Origin: Pseudomonadota bacterium
Lineage (GTDB): Bacteria; Pseudomonadota; Gammaproteobacteria; Burkholderiales; Thiobacillaceae
DNA: 64,000 bases
Assembly (NCBI GenBank): GCA_021802555.1
Contig: JAJZRU010000008.1
Location: forward strand, 1 to 64,000
Direction of reading: 5' to 3'
Shown in pieces: positions 46,889 to 55,675 of this stretch. Made by a program: the position numbers and the translations under genes. Under the pieces are notes generated by a model. The model saw only the letters and a program-made list of their open reading frames with translations. It made no database searches and was not told the DNA's origin. Numbering within the stretch: position 1 is the stretch's first letter; each line of letters opens with the position of its first letter.

Positions 46889-47257
46889 ATGATCCAACTC
46901 CAGGTCGAAGGTTCGCGCGTCACCGTCCAAGTGCTCGGCACCTTTGCGCTTGCGGATTACAAGGAGTTCGAGGAAGCCTTCATTTTCAGCCGCAAGTTCC
47001 AGGAACCGGTGAATGTGCTCATGGATTTGCGCGACATGCTTTCTTTCAGCGTGGACGTCGCCTGGGAGGAGTTGCGCTTTACGCGCCAGCACGCCGCAGA
47101 CATCCGCCGCATCGCCATACTGACCGGCAGCGAGTGGGTGACCTGGAGCGCATGGCTGAACCGCCTGTTCGTGGATGCGGAAATCCGTGTCTTCGACGAT
47201 ACGGCCATGGCCGAAGCCTGGCTGGCCGAGGGGCAGGGCGCCGCCGCATCGGCCTGA
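46889..47257 (+). CDS. STAS/SpoIIAA-like protein
   Basis: A 122-aa soluble protein (MIQLQVEGSRVTVQVLGTFALADYKEFEE at the start; VLMDLRDMLSFSVDVAWEELRF in the middle) matching the SpoIIAA-like STAS family with a SEC14-like fold. These are small proteins of unknown cellular role. It lies 54 bases after the Rieske gene on the same strand, with a TATACT possible -10 box in the gap. Confidence 0.8.
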   Translation: MIQLQVEGSRVTVQVLGTFALADYKEFEEAFIFSRKFQEPVNVLMDLRDMLSFSVDVAWEELRFTRQHAADIRRIAILTGSEWVTWSAWLNRLFVDAEIRVFDDTAMAEAWLAEGQGAAASA

Positions 47258-47262
47258 CAAGG

Positions 47263-48078
47263 CTATCCGCCGGGCGGCGGACGGAAGATGGCCGGATCGT
47301 CGTAAAAATCCGCCCGCGCGTTGGCGTCGGACCAGCCCGGTATGCCGCAGATCGGCAGGGGCGGAAGTTGCGCGGGGGAAGTGATGCCGGCCAGCGCGCC
47401 CGCGGCGGCCGCATCGAGATCCGGGAAGCTTGGCGGCCTCGCCGCCTCAAGCAGCAGGCACTTTGCGGTCAGGGCGGGGTAGGGCGCCAGGGCCTTCTCC
47501 AGCAGGCCGTGGCCGACGGCAGTGAAGCTCATCTCGGTTTTTGCCCGTTCCCGCTGCTGCACAAACAGCTCGTGCCAGGCGCGCGCCGCAAGACCCCGCA
47601 GGAGATCTGCGGGGCCGGTGACGAGCAGGCCCATCTCGTCCAGCAGAGTGAGCGCATCGCGCTGGCGCCCGCGGCGCCGAGCTTCGCTCGGGTCGGCAAG
47701 CAGGCGTCGGGCATGGCTGGCGTTGAGCGCCGCCTTGAAGCGGGGAAAGGCGAGCCAGACCAGCGCATTCAGGCGGTCGTGCCAGGCGGAAAGATCGACC
47801 GGAATGATGCCGGTGCGCCAAATACGCAGCTCGTAGTCGGCGGCCTTGAGCGTTCCGGCCGGAGCCGCGAAGCCGGCCGTCAAGCCCAGGCCGTTGCGCA
47901 CACCGCGCGCCGCCGCGAGCGCGGTGAGGCGCGCGGCATTCGGGAAATCGCCAGCACAAGTCCCCGCCAGCGCGCGGTAGGGGAAAAATGCGGGATGCTG
48001 CTGCCAGGCGTCGGCGCGTCGGGTCGGGAGATCGGCCTCAGTTGCGGGAGGGGCGCCCGCCAAGCTGCTCGTCGTCAA
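47263..48078 (-). CDS. DUF3025 domain protein
   Basis: A 271-aa protein with the DUF3025 features: AWHDRLNALVWLAFPRFKAALNASHA (split by a variable segment) and RRRGRQRDALTLLDEMGLLV. No function is known. Its predicted start overlaps the end of the 95-aa upstream gene by 41 bases; no better internal start was seen. It converges with the STAS gene. Confidence 0.78.
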   Translation of the reverse strand: MTTSSLAGAPPATEADLPTRRADAWQQHPAFFPYRALAGTCAGDFPNAARLTALAAARGVRNGLGLTAGFAAPAGTLKAADYELRIWRTGIIPVDLSAWHDRLNALVWLAFPRFKAALNASHARRLLADPSEARRRGRQRDALTLLDEMGLLVTGPADLLRGLAARAWHELFVQQRERAKTEMSFTAVGHGLLEKALAPYPALTAKCLLLEAARPPSFPDLDAAAAGALAGITSPAQLPPLPICGIPGWSDANARADFYDDPAIFRPPPGG

Positions 48079-48325
48079 ACTCTGCTTTCACTGCTTCCAG
48101 GGCGTCGCGCAAGCTTTCCTCGGACAAGCCGTTGAGCTGCTCGGCAAGCATCTCCGCCGCATCGATGGTGTCGGCGTCTTCGGGCAGGTGATCGCTGTCG
48201 AGGTTGGCAACCAGCACGGCGGCAGCGCCGGCCACTTGCAGCAGACGGGCACGTTCAGCCATGAGCATCTCTACCTCTTTGCGCAGGAGCTGGATTTCCT
48301 CGTCTTTAAGGGCGTGGACGGTCAC
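48038..48325 (-). CDS. Uncharacterised 95-aa acidic coiled-coil protein
   Basis: A small protein with an N-terminal coiled coil (DEEIQLLRKEVEMLMAERARLL) and an acidic helical end. No family was recognised. It lies between the FIST gene (nine bases upstream) and DUF3025 on the same strand, so the four genes from the nuclease to DUF3025 probably form one transcript. Confidence 0.65.
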   Translation of the reverse strand: MTVHALKDEEIQLLRKEVEMLMAERARLLQVAGAAAVLVANLDSDHLPEDADTIDAAEMLAEQLNGLSEESLRDALEAVKAEFDDEQLGGRPSRN

Positions 48326-48333
48326 GGTGGGCC

Positions 48334-49449
48334 TCAGGTGAACAAAGTGAGGACGCCAGTGTAACCATAAAGGCGGTTATGGGAAATTTCTCCGTTGGCA
48401 TAGAAGCCTGCCAGAGGAAATTCCCCCAGCACCGCGGATATCAGGCGCAATTCCGCGGAATCGGGGCCGAACAGCCCTTCCCCGCGCCCCAGGCATGAAA
48501 AATAGAGCCCGCCCTTGGGCGGCCCCGCGAGGCGCGATTTCAATCCCTCCAGCATGCGTCGCATGTCAGTGACCGCTGCCTGCGCGTCGCGCCGGCCAAA
48601 GAGCAGCGCATCGCCCGGCTGCACGCTTTCCCCGATGGCTAAAAGGCGGTTTTTCGGGTCGATGGCGATGATGGGGCGCACTTTGTAGTCCGCGGTGTCC
48701 GAACCCGCCACGGGCAGGCCCACAAAAACCTCTCCGGCGGCGCGCTGCAGGTCGCGCACCAGCGCATCCCCTATGGCCTCCTCAAAAACATCGAGTGCCG
48801 GGCGATGGTCCAAGGCGATCAGGACGTTGTCCTGGCAGTCGGTGATCAGATGCTGGTCTGCGAAAGGGCTCACGCCCTGGGTCAGGCCCGTGATCACGCC
48901 GATTTCCCGGCTGAACAACACACCGGAGAGGCCGCCTTCGCAAACCTCTCCGCTGATCTGCCAAGTCTGGTAGCGTGAACTGGAAAGCCCGCCGGTGAGA
49001 AAACCGGTCAGCGTCCGCTGCGCCACCAGGGGCAGGAGTTCGCCGATGAGGGCGTTGCGCGGGTCGCCGTGTACGATGCCGAAAGCCGCTGCCTGGCCGG
49101 CGAGTTCAAAGCGATCGGCATAACGCAGCAGGTCGTCCTCGTGGCTCACCGGGGGCAGCAGGGTGTAGCTGCCTTGCGGAAGGTTCGCCGCCAGCACCGC
49201 CAAGGCCGGTCTGTCCAGAGCCTCCCGGCCCGCAGTGCATACGCCCAGGCCCACCGATCCGCTCCAATCCCCGATGTCGGTGGCCGAACGCAGAGCCGTC
49301 AGGATGGCGGGCAGGGCGGGCGCGTAAAGATCGCTCGCATACAGGAAACCCAAGTTGCCGGAGAAGCCCTGCAAGGTTTGCGTGCATTCGGCCACGGCGT
49401 CCTGCCAATGCGCGGCTGCGGAATGGGCGTGGGCAAAGCGTACACTCAT
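48334..49449 (-). CDS. FIST domain sensory protein
   Basis: A 371-aa protein with FIST_N (about 25-220, including LGFLYASDLYAPALPAIL and GFLTGGLSSSRY) and FIST_C (about 225-365, ending LAGFYANGEISH and YGYTGVLTLF). FIST domains are proposed small-ligand sensors, possibly for amino acids. No output domain is fused. The ATG overlaps the stop of the ERCC4 nuclease gene (ATGA). Confidence 0.88.
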   Translation of the reverse strand: MSVRFAHAHSAAAHWQDAVAECTQTLQGFSGNLGFLYASDLYAPALPAILTALRSATDIGDWSGSVGLGVCTAGREALDRPALAVLAANLPQGSYTLLPPVSHEDDLLRYADRFELAGQAAAFGIVHGDPRNALIGELLPLVAQRTLTGFLTGGLSSSRYQTWQISGEVCEGGLSGVLFSREIGVITGLTQGVSPFADQHLITDCQDNVLIALDHRPALDVFEEAIGDALVRDLQRAAGEVFVGLPVAGSDTADYKVRPIIAIDPKNRLLAIGESVQPGDALLFGRRDAQAAVTDMRRMLEGLKSRLAGPPKGGLYFSCLGRGEGLFGPDSAELRLISAVLGEFPLAGFYANGEISHNRLYGYTGVLTLFT

Positions 49450-50084
49450 GCTCCCTCCAGGACGCGCTTCATGCGCACGGCTGCCTCGGGGCTGATGCCG
49501 GGCACTTGAGCCAGATCGTCCAAACCGGCGGCAAAAACTCCGGCCGGCGAGCCGAAATGGCGCAGCAGGGCGCGCGCCAGATTTTCTGTCACACCCGGCA
49601 ATCCCTCCAACAAATAACGCCGGCCGCTCAAGGGGTCGAAGGGGCGGCCATGCCTCAGGCTGGCTGCCGCGCTCGGGGCTTCCAGGGCGCGCATCAGGGT
49701 GAAGATCAACTCGGCGGTGAACGCGGGGCCGGGCGATGGGATGAACGGCACGGCCTGCAACGCCAGCAGGGCGAGCGCCTCGCGCAGCTTCTGCGGGTCG
49801 CTGTGAAAACGGCCTGTATGGAAATCCCCTTCCACCACCAGGAGGGGATGATCGAAATCAAGCTGCAGGCGCGCCGTCAGCTCCGCCAAGCGCCCATCCA
49901 TGACCATGAGGGAGAAATCCATGGCGGATTTGCGCTCTACCGCTACTCCTTGGCCCAGCACGAAATCCGCTGCCGGCAATTCGGCGCCTTCCCAAGCCAG
50001 GCCTGGAAACTGCGCAGGGTAGGCCTGCCAGTGCCTAACCACCGGGCCGTTCAGTTCACGGGCATCAAGGGTGAGCGGTTGCAT
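49446..50084 (-). CDS. ERCC4/XPF-type nuclease with helix-hairpin-helix domain
   Basis: A 212-aa protein. The N-terminal nuclease part has VAVERKSAMDF (the ERKxxxD motif, residues 50-56) with upstream acidic residues. The C-terminal part (about 155-210; LEGLPGVTENLARALLRHFGS and LAQVPGISPEAAVRMKR) is a tandem helix-hairpin-helix DNA-binding module. This is the architecture of archaeal and eukaryotic XPF/Mus81-type structure-specific nucleases, reduced to a minimal form. It heads the operon with FIST. Confidence 0.85.
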   Translation of the reverse strand: MQPLTLDARELNGPVVRHWQAYPAQFPGLAWEGAELPAADFVLGQGVAVERKSAMDFSLMVMDGRLAELTARLQLDFDHPLLVVEGDFHTGRFHSDPQKLREALALLALQAVPFIPSPGPAFTAELIFTLMRALEAPSAAASLRHGRPFDPLSGRRYLLEGLPGVTENLARALLRHFGSPAGVFAAGLDDLAQVPGISPEAAVRMKRVLEGA

Positions 50085-50145
50085 GGGCGTCCTGCCAGAG
50101 CTTTGGGTGATAATAATAAATTATTCCTCATCGAGCTCTTCTCCC

Positions 50146-51351
50146 ATGAACTCCTCCGCGCCGGGGCGCCTGCCGTACCCGCCCGTCGAGCCTTACGCCA
50201 GCGGCCATCTGGAAGTAGATGAGCTGCACCGGATTTATTGGGAAACTTCCGGAAACCCGCAGGGCGTGCCGGTGCTGTTCTTGCACGGCGGCCCCGGCGC
50301 AGGGTGCATGCCGGCGCACCGGCAGTTTTTCGACCCCGCCCATTTCCGCATCATCCTGTTCGACCAGCGCGGTGCCGGGCGCTCGCTGCCCAAGGCGGAA
50401 ATCGGCGCCAACACCACGGCCCATCTGGTGGCCGATATGGAACGGTTGCGGGAATTCCTGGGCGTTGAGCAGTGGCTGCTGTTCGGCGGCTCCTGGGGCT
50501 CCACCCTCGCCCTGGCCTATGGCCAGGCGCATGCCCGGCGCTGCCTGGGTTTCGTGCTGCGCGGAATATTCTTGGGCACGACAGACGAAATCCGCTGGTT
50601 TCTCCATGACATGAAAATGCTACACCCCGAAGCCTGGCGGGGTTTTTGCGAATTCCTGCCTGAAGTGGAACGGGGAGACCTGTTGACCGCCTACCGCAGC
50701 CGTCTCAACAGCGAGAATGCGGGAGTGCATGAGCCTGCTGCGCGTTCCTGGGCGCGCTACGAGGCTCGCGCTTCGACGCTGCTGCCCAATCCGGAGCTGG
50801 TCGGCGGCATGGAGCACGATGCGCTCGCGCTGGCCCGCATCGAAGCCCACTACCTGGCGCACAGCCTGTTTCTGGCCGAAGGCCAGCTGCTGCGCGGCAT
50901 GGGCGCCATCCGCGACCTGCCGGCGATCATCGTACAGGGGCGTTATGACATGGTCTGTCCGATTGCCGCCGCCGATGAGCTGGCCCGCGCTTGGCCGGAG
51001 GCATATTACGAAGTCGTGCCGGATGCCGGCCATTCCGCCTTTGAGCCGGGCACCCTGCGCGCCCTGGCCGGGGCCGTCGAAGCGTTCAAGCAACTGTTGC
51101 CTTTGGCTGCCGAAGCGCAGCAAGATCTGCCGCAAAAAGCCAAACGCTCACGGCGGCGCGGTACGCCCAAGAGCCAGCCGGACGCCGACAAGCCGGCAGA
51201 CGATGGTAAGACGGCGCACCCGCGTTCCGGTGCGGCGGGCTCGGAAAACCCTTCTGCGCGTGAAGCAGGCAAATCGCGGCGGCGTGGCGCCAGAAAAAAA
51301 TCCAAAGACGCCGCCGCAAAGGCCGACACTCCGGTCCCGCAGGAAATATAA
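50146..51351 (+). CDS. pip: Prolyl aminopeptidase with basic C-terminal tail
   Basis: A 401-aa alpha/beta hydrolase removing N-terminal proline from peptides. It has HGGPGAG (about 47-53), the nucleophile GGSWGS (Ser116), Asp268 in GRYDMVCP and His296 in DAGHSAFEPG. The enzyme domain ends near residue 320, the usual family length. About 80 residues follow that are rich in Lys, Arg, Ala and Pro (KAKRSRRRG, SRRRGARKKS). The start at 50146 fits the family; the longer upstream frame was rejected. Confidence 0.92.
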   Translation: MNSSAPGRLPYPPVEPYASGHLEVDELHRIYWETSGNPQGVPVLFLHGGPGAGCMPAHRQFFDPAHFRIILFDQRGAGRSLPKAEIGANTTAHLVADMERLREFLGVEQWLLFGGSWGSTLALAYGQAHARRCLGFVLRGIFLGTTDEIRWFLHDMKMLHPEAWRGFCEFLPEVERGDLLTAYRSRLNSENAGVHEPAARSWARYEARASTLLPNPELVGGMEHDALALARIEAHYLAHSLFLAEGQLLRGMGAIRDLPAIIVQGRYDMVCPIAAADELARAWPEAYYEVVPDAGHSAFEPGTLRALAGAVEAFKQLLPLAAEAQQDLPQKAKRSRRRGTPKSQPDADKPADDGKTAHPRSGAAGSENPSAREAGKSRRRGARKKSKDAAAKADTPVPQEI

Positions 51352-51587
51352 AAACCATATAAATCAATATATTAATTAATAATATTAAAGTTGTTTATTT
51401 ATATTTCCATGCACTTGATTTTCAAATAAACAATTACTTACACTATTTTATTGCCAAATAACCGCAATTGCCCTAAAAATCGCATCAGAACTTCGCAGAC
51501 ATAGTAAATCGTTGTAAAAACATATATTTACGTCTATGTTCTGTGATGATAGTTAAGTTATCGGCTTGGCAAGCGCTCCCTCTGCGG
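51352..51587. other. AT-rich intergenic spacer between pip and the RND operon
   Basis: A strikingly AT-rich 236-base gap between convergent genes in a GC-rich region. It holds an imperfect dyad near 51500-51545 (ACATAG...TAAAT against ATTTAC...CTATGT) that may end transcription. No gene was seen. Such a composition break can mark a junction of acquired DNA. Confidence 0.55.
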
Positions 51588-54500
51588 TCAGATGGAGCGG
51601 GGGGGCATAAGCCCAGCTTGGCGCTTCGCCGCCGCCTTCGTCCACGCGCCATAGAGCACCGGCGCGAGCCACAGCGACATGAACACCGATAAAAGCAAGC
51701 CGCCCATGACGGCCACCGCCAAGGGCTTGAGCAGGTCGGTGCCCCTGCCTATGCCCACGGCCAGGGGCAGGAAGCCCAGCACGTCCGCCAGCATGGTCAT
51801 GAGTATGGGGCGCAGGCGGCTGCGGGCGGCGAGCGCGACGACGGCGGGACGCGGGTGGGCGCCGCCGAGTTGGCGCGCACGAGCGAAGATGAGGATGACA
51901 TTGTTGACCGCAATGGCGAAAACCAGCAGCACGCCGAGGAAGGCAGTGCTGTCCAGATCGATGCCCAGCAGCAGCAGCGCCAGCAGGGCACCCGGCGCGG
52001 CCAGGGCGATGGCGACCATGGCGGCGCCCGCGGCCCGTTGGCTGCTGAACTGGAAGCCTAGCAGCACCAGCAGCAGGGCCAGCGCTCCTCCCAGAATCAG
52101 GGCCATCTGTCGGAAGCTCTGTGCCTGCTGGCGGTAATAGCCGCCCAGTTGCGCGGTGACGTGGGGCGGGAGATGCATCGATGCGATGACTGCGCTGGCC
52201 TTCTGGGCGGCCGCAGCCAAGCCCTCGCCCGGCTTGGGCTGCAGCCAGACATAGGCGTAGGGCACCAGGTCCTGGTGGGTGACATAGGGCACGGAGCCAT
52301 GCACATCCACGGCGGCGACGCTCGACAGCGGGGCATAGGTTCCGCCGGGCAGGCGCACGGGCAGGTCTGCGAGGGCGGTGGGTGTGACAGGCTGCCCGGC
52401 TACGCTGACGCGGATGGGCAGGATCTGTTCGCCATGCAGCAGGAAGCCGGCCTGCCGGCCCCAGAAGCGGGTCTTGACCTGATCGGCGAGCTCGGGCGGG
52501 CTGATGCCGTAGATCGCTGCCATGGGCGAGGGCGTGAGCGTGATCTCGGGGCCTGCCGAGGGCGACTTGAAGACCACGGACTGGAAGGCGCCGCTTTGGC
52601 GCAGCGCCGCGACCAGCCGGCTGCCTTCCTGCCGCAGGACGGTGGAGTCGGGCCCGAACAGCAGCACCTCGAGCGGAGCGTGCGCGCCGGAAAGATCGCC
52701 CAACCGATTGACCATCACCTGCGTAGTCTGCACGGCGAGGAGATTGGGCACGGCTTGGCGAAATTCGCGATGCAGGGTGCGCATGACCGCCTCGGTGCTT
52801 TCGGTGCGGCTGGTCTTGAGAAGGATGGAAATTGCGCCCTTGTTGGGTGTGGAGTAGGGGTTGCCCAAGGCGCGGCCGGCCAGCAGGGAAGCGCGCGCGA
52901 CGTTGGGATCGGCCAGGGCGATGGCCATGAGCTGGCGCCCCACCCGGGTGGTATCTGCCACACTGCTGCCGACCGGGAGGCGGAAGGGCACGGCAATGAC
53001 GCCCTCGTCCCAATGCGGCAGGAACGCGGTGGGCAGGGCGCTCACGCCCAGCCATCCGGCGGCACCGAGCACGATGACAACCGGCACCGCCAAAGCCGGG
53101 CGGCGCATGCCGTAGATCAAGGCCCGGCTGTAATGTTTGCGCAGCCATTGCTCACCGGGGACGCGGGGTTTGGGGCGCGGCCGCCCGGCCAGCCAGGCGG
53201 CCAGCACCGGCGTCATGAAAAGGGCTACCAGCTGGGACGTGACGAGCGCGATGACGATGGCCAGCGCCATGTGGCGGAAAAGCAGCCCCAGCGTCCCCGA
53301 CAGAAAAACCAGCGGCAGGAATATCAGGCAGGAGGTGAGGGTGGCCAGGGTCATGAGCGGCAGGATCTCGCCCGCGCGCCGCAGTGCGGCCTCGCGCCGG
53401 GCTTCGATATCGCCGCGCAGGCCGTGCAGGCCGCGCTCGATCACCACGATGGCATGATCGACCAGCGCGCCGATGGCCGCCGTCAGCCCGCCCAAGGTCA
53501 TGATGTTGAGGCCGTATCCGAGCACGTGCAGCACCAGAAAAGTGGCGGCCAGGGACAACGGCACCACCACCAGGGTGGCCAGCGCGCCATCCAGGCGGCC
53601 CAGGAAAACAAGCACCACCAGCCAGGCAATCAGGCTGCCCAGCCCCAGGGCAATCCAGACGTCCTTCAGGCTGGTACGGATCAGCTGGCTCAGGTCATAG
53701 ATGGGCACGAGCTTCACGCCGGGCGGCAGGTGAGCCCGCAAGGACGCTATGCGGTCGTGCACGGCGCGGGCCACTGTTACTTCGTCGGCACCGGACTGGG
53801 CTTGCACGTCTATCACCAGAGCATGCCGATAGCCCGCCACGGCCGCTTCGCGCAACAGGGGGGGCGGGGCTATGCTTACCTGCCCCAGAGCCCCCAGTGG
53901 CAGAGGCGTGCGCGCGCCCTGGGCATCGGGCGGACCCAGGGGCAGGGTGAGGGCGGCCAAGCGGCCGGGATCCACTGGCCGGGGCGTGGTGGCGACGATG
54001 AATTGCTGGTGGAAGGCGTTTAGCACACCGGAAAAAAATGGGCCCTGGGCCGCACGCAAGGCATCCACCACTTGGCGAGCGTCCAGGTGATATTGGGCCA
54101 GGCGCCGGGAATCCAGGGCGACATGCACTTCCGGCCAGCCCCGGCTCGTCTCCTCCACCCGATAGACCCCCGGCACCGATAGCAGGGCGGGGCGGATCTG
54201 GAACGCGAAGGTAGGCATCATGGCCGAACTGTCCAGAGAGTCGGAGACCAAGGCGTACTCGGCGAAAGGGTAGATGTTGGGCGCCATGAGCCGCACGCTC
54301 ATGCGGGCGCCCGGCGGCAAGGGGATGTGGGCGAGGCGGGCCTGAAGCATGAGATAGGCCGTCTCGGGATTCACCTTGGGGTCGAAATAGACGTGAATTT
54401 TCGACAGGCCGTTGCCGGTCTGGGAGCGCACCAGCCGAACCCCGGGCTCTCCCTTGGCGGCTTCCTCCAGCGGGCGCGTCACCTCGATTTCCATGAATTT

Positions 54501-54671
54501 GACCGGCAGACTGCCGGCGTTGACCAGCACCGACACCTTGGGAAAGCTCACGTCGGGGAATACGCTCTCCGGCAGGGCCTGCAGCGCGAACCAGCCGGCG
54601 GCGAGGACGAAGACCCCCGACAGGATTACCGAGAACCGGTTCGTCCACAGGAAGGCCAGGTATCGCTTCAT
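51588..54671 (-). CDS. RND efflux transporter permease
   Basis: A 1027-aa inner-membrane proton-driven pump. It begins MKRYLAFLWTNRFSVILSGV, has two large periplasmic loops and about 12 membrane segments, and carries the RND signature GGLTAAIGALVDHAIVVIERG (about 390-410) with the proton-relay Asp. It resembles AcrB/CzcA-type pumps. Substrate cannot be told by eye; the CusRS-like control suggests metal. The ATG overlaps the adaptor stop (ATGA). Upstream in-frame starts fall inside the adaptor gene. Confidence 0.93.
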   Translation of the reverse strand: MKRYLAFLWTNRFSVILSGVFVLAAGWFALQALPESVFPDVSFPKVSVLVNAGSLPVKFMEIEVTRPLEEAAKGEPGVRLVRSQTGNGLSKIHVYFDPKVNPETAYLMLQARLAHIPLPPGARMSVRLMAPNIYPFAEYALVSDSLDSSAMMPTFAFQIRPALLSVPGVYRVEETSRGWPEVHVALDSRRLAQYHLDARQVVDALRAAQGPFFSGVLNAFHQQFIVATTPRPVDPGRLAALTLPLGPPDAQGARTPLPLGALGQVSIAPPPLLREAAVAGYRHALVIDVQAQSGADEVTVARAVHDRIASLRAHLPPGVKLVPIYDLSQLIRTSLKDVWIALGLGSLIAWLVVLVFLGRLDGALATLVVVPLSLAATFLVLHVLGYGLNIMTLGGLTAAIGALVDHAIVVIERGLHGLRGDIEARREAALRRAGEILPLMTLATLTSCLIFLPLVFLSGTLGLLFRHMALAIVIALVTSQLVALFMTPVLAAWLAGRPRPKPRVPGEQWLRKHYSRALIYGMRRPALAVPVVIVLGAAGWLGVSALPTAFLPHWDEGVIAVPFRLPVGSSVADTTRVGRQLMAIALADPNVARASLLAGRALGNPYSTPNKGAISILLKTSRTESTEAVMRTLHREFRQAVPNLLAVQTTQVMVNRLGDLSGAHAPLEVLLFGPDSTVLRQEGSRLVAALRQSGAFQSVVFKSPSAGPEITLTPSPMAAIYGISPPELADQVKTRFWGRQAGFLLHGEQILPIRVSVAGQPVTPTALADLPVRLPGGTYAPLSSVAAVDVHGSVPYVTHQDLVPYAYVWLQPKPGEGLAAAAQKASAVIASMHLPPHVTAQLGGYYRQQAQSFRQMALILGGALALLLVLLGFQFSSQRAAGAAMVAIALAAPGALLALLLLGIDLDSTAFLGVLLVFAIAVNNVILIFARARQLGGAHPRPAVVALAARSRLRPILMTMLADVLGFLPLAVGIGRGTDLLKPLAVAVMGGLLLSVFMSLWLAPVLYGAWTKAAAKRQAGLMPPRSI

Positions 54672-55675
54672 GGCCGGCGCGCCCCGGCCGTCAATTCGAC
54701 GGGAACGCCGGGCGCCAGCCGCGCGCTGCCGGAGACCACCACCAGCTCGCCCTCCCGCAACGCGCCCAGCACCCAGGTCTTGGCCCCCTCGCTGGCTGTG
54801 ATCTGAACCGGTATTTCCACGGCGCGCCCCTGCCGCACCACGAAAACATGGCTGTGTGCGCCGCGCATGACCACCGCCCCGCTGGGGACGAGAAAAGCGC
54901 TGCCGCCGCCCGATGAGAGGGTGAGCCGCACCCACTCTCCCGGCAGCAGCGGGCTGGCCGCGGGCAGCGTCACGTAGATCGAAACCAGCCCGAGGTGGCG
55001 GGCGCTTTGCCCTACCGAGCGGATGACGCCCTGTCCCCGCCAGTTATGCGCTACGACGGCTGCCGGGCCGCCCGGCTGCAGGGACTGGGCCTGGGCCGGC
55101 GTCACGTAGGTACGCACCCACGGCTTGCTGCGCCCCGACAGGGTGGCGATCGGGCTGCCGGCGTTGACCACCGCGCCGGGCGGCACCAGATAGTGCAGCG
55201 TTCCGGCAAAAGGCGCCGTCAGCACCTGATCGCCCGCCTGGGCCTGCAGCTTATCAAGCGAGGCACGCGCCTCGGCAAGCGCCAGGCGGGCCCGCTCCAC
55301 GTCCTGGCGCGCCATCACGCCATCCTTGAACAGTTCCTGGGTACGCTGCAGCTGGGCGCGGGCGTAAGCCACCTGCGCCCGGGCCGCTCCCATGCCCGCG
55401 TGCAGGCCGGGTGGGGCGATACGCGCCACCACGGTGCCCGCAGGCACGTTGCCCGGCAGGCGGAAGGGCCCCAGGACCCGGCCCGTGACGGGCGCCGTCA
55501 AGGTGATCTGGTCCGTGCTTTCCACAGTGCCCATCACCTTGGTTTGCCGGGACCAGGACGACGCATGCACGGCCACCGCGTGCACGGGCAGGGCACACGC
55601 GGCCGGGGCGGCCCACAGCCACCCGAGCAGAAGCGGCCAAGCATAGAGAAAGAGCCCTCTGGACGGCTTGTTCAT
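54668..55675 (-). CDS. RND efflux periplasmic adaptor (membrane fusion protein)
   Basis: A 335-aa HlyD/MFP-family adaptor. An N-terminal export signal (about 8-28) is followed by a lipoyl-like half (APVTGRVLGPFRLPGNVPAG), an alpha-hairpin (about 95-145) and beta-barrel segments (LTAPFAGTLHYLVPPGAVVNAG; FLVPSGAVVMRG). It joins the RND pump to the TolC-like channel. ATGA overlaps on both sides couple it to the other two genes. Confidence 0.92.
   Translation of the reverse strand: MNKPSRGLFLYAWPLLLGWLWAAPAACALPVHAVAVHASSWSRQTKVMGTVESTDQITLTAPVTGRVLGPFRLPGNVPAGTVVARIAPPGLHAGMGAARAQVAYARAQLQRTQELFKDGVMARQDVERARLALAEARASLDKLQAQAGDQVLTAPFAGTLHYLVPPGAVVNAGSPIATLSGRSKPWVRTYVTPAQAQSLQPGGPAAVVAHNWRGQGVIRSVGQSARHLGLVSIYVTLPAASPLLPGEWVRLTLSSGGGSAFLVPSGAVVMRGAHSHVFVVRQGRAVEIPVQITASEGAKTWVLGALREGELVVVSGSARLAPGVPVELTAGARRP

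Noticed and set aside
47079-47450. Minus-strand frame overlapping the STAS gene end
   Set aside because: Arg/Pro-rich shadow frame; the STAS-like and DUF3025 genes account for the coding signal.
52149-54023. 624-codon plus-strand frame opposite the RND permease
   Set aside because: Gly/Gln/His-rich shadow frame with no protein features.
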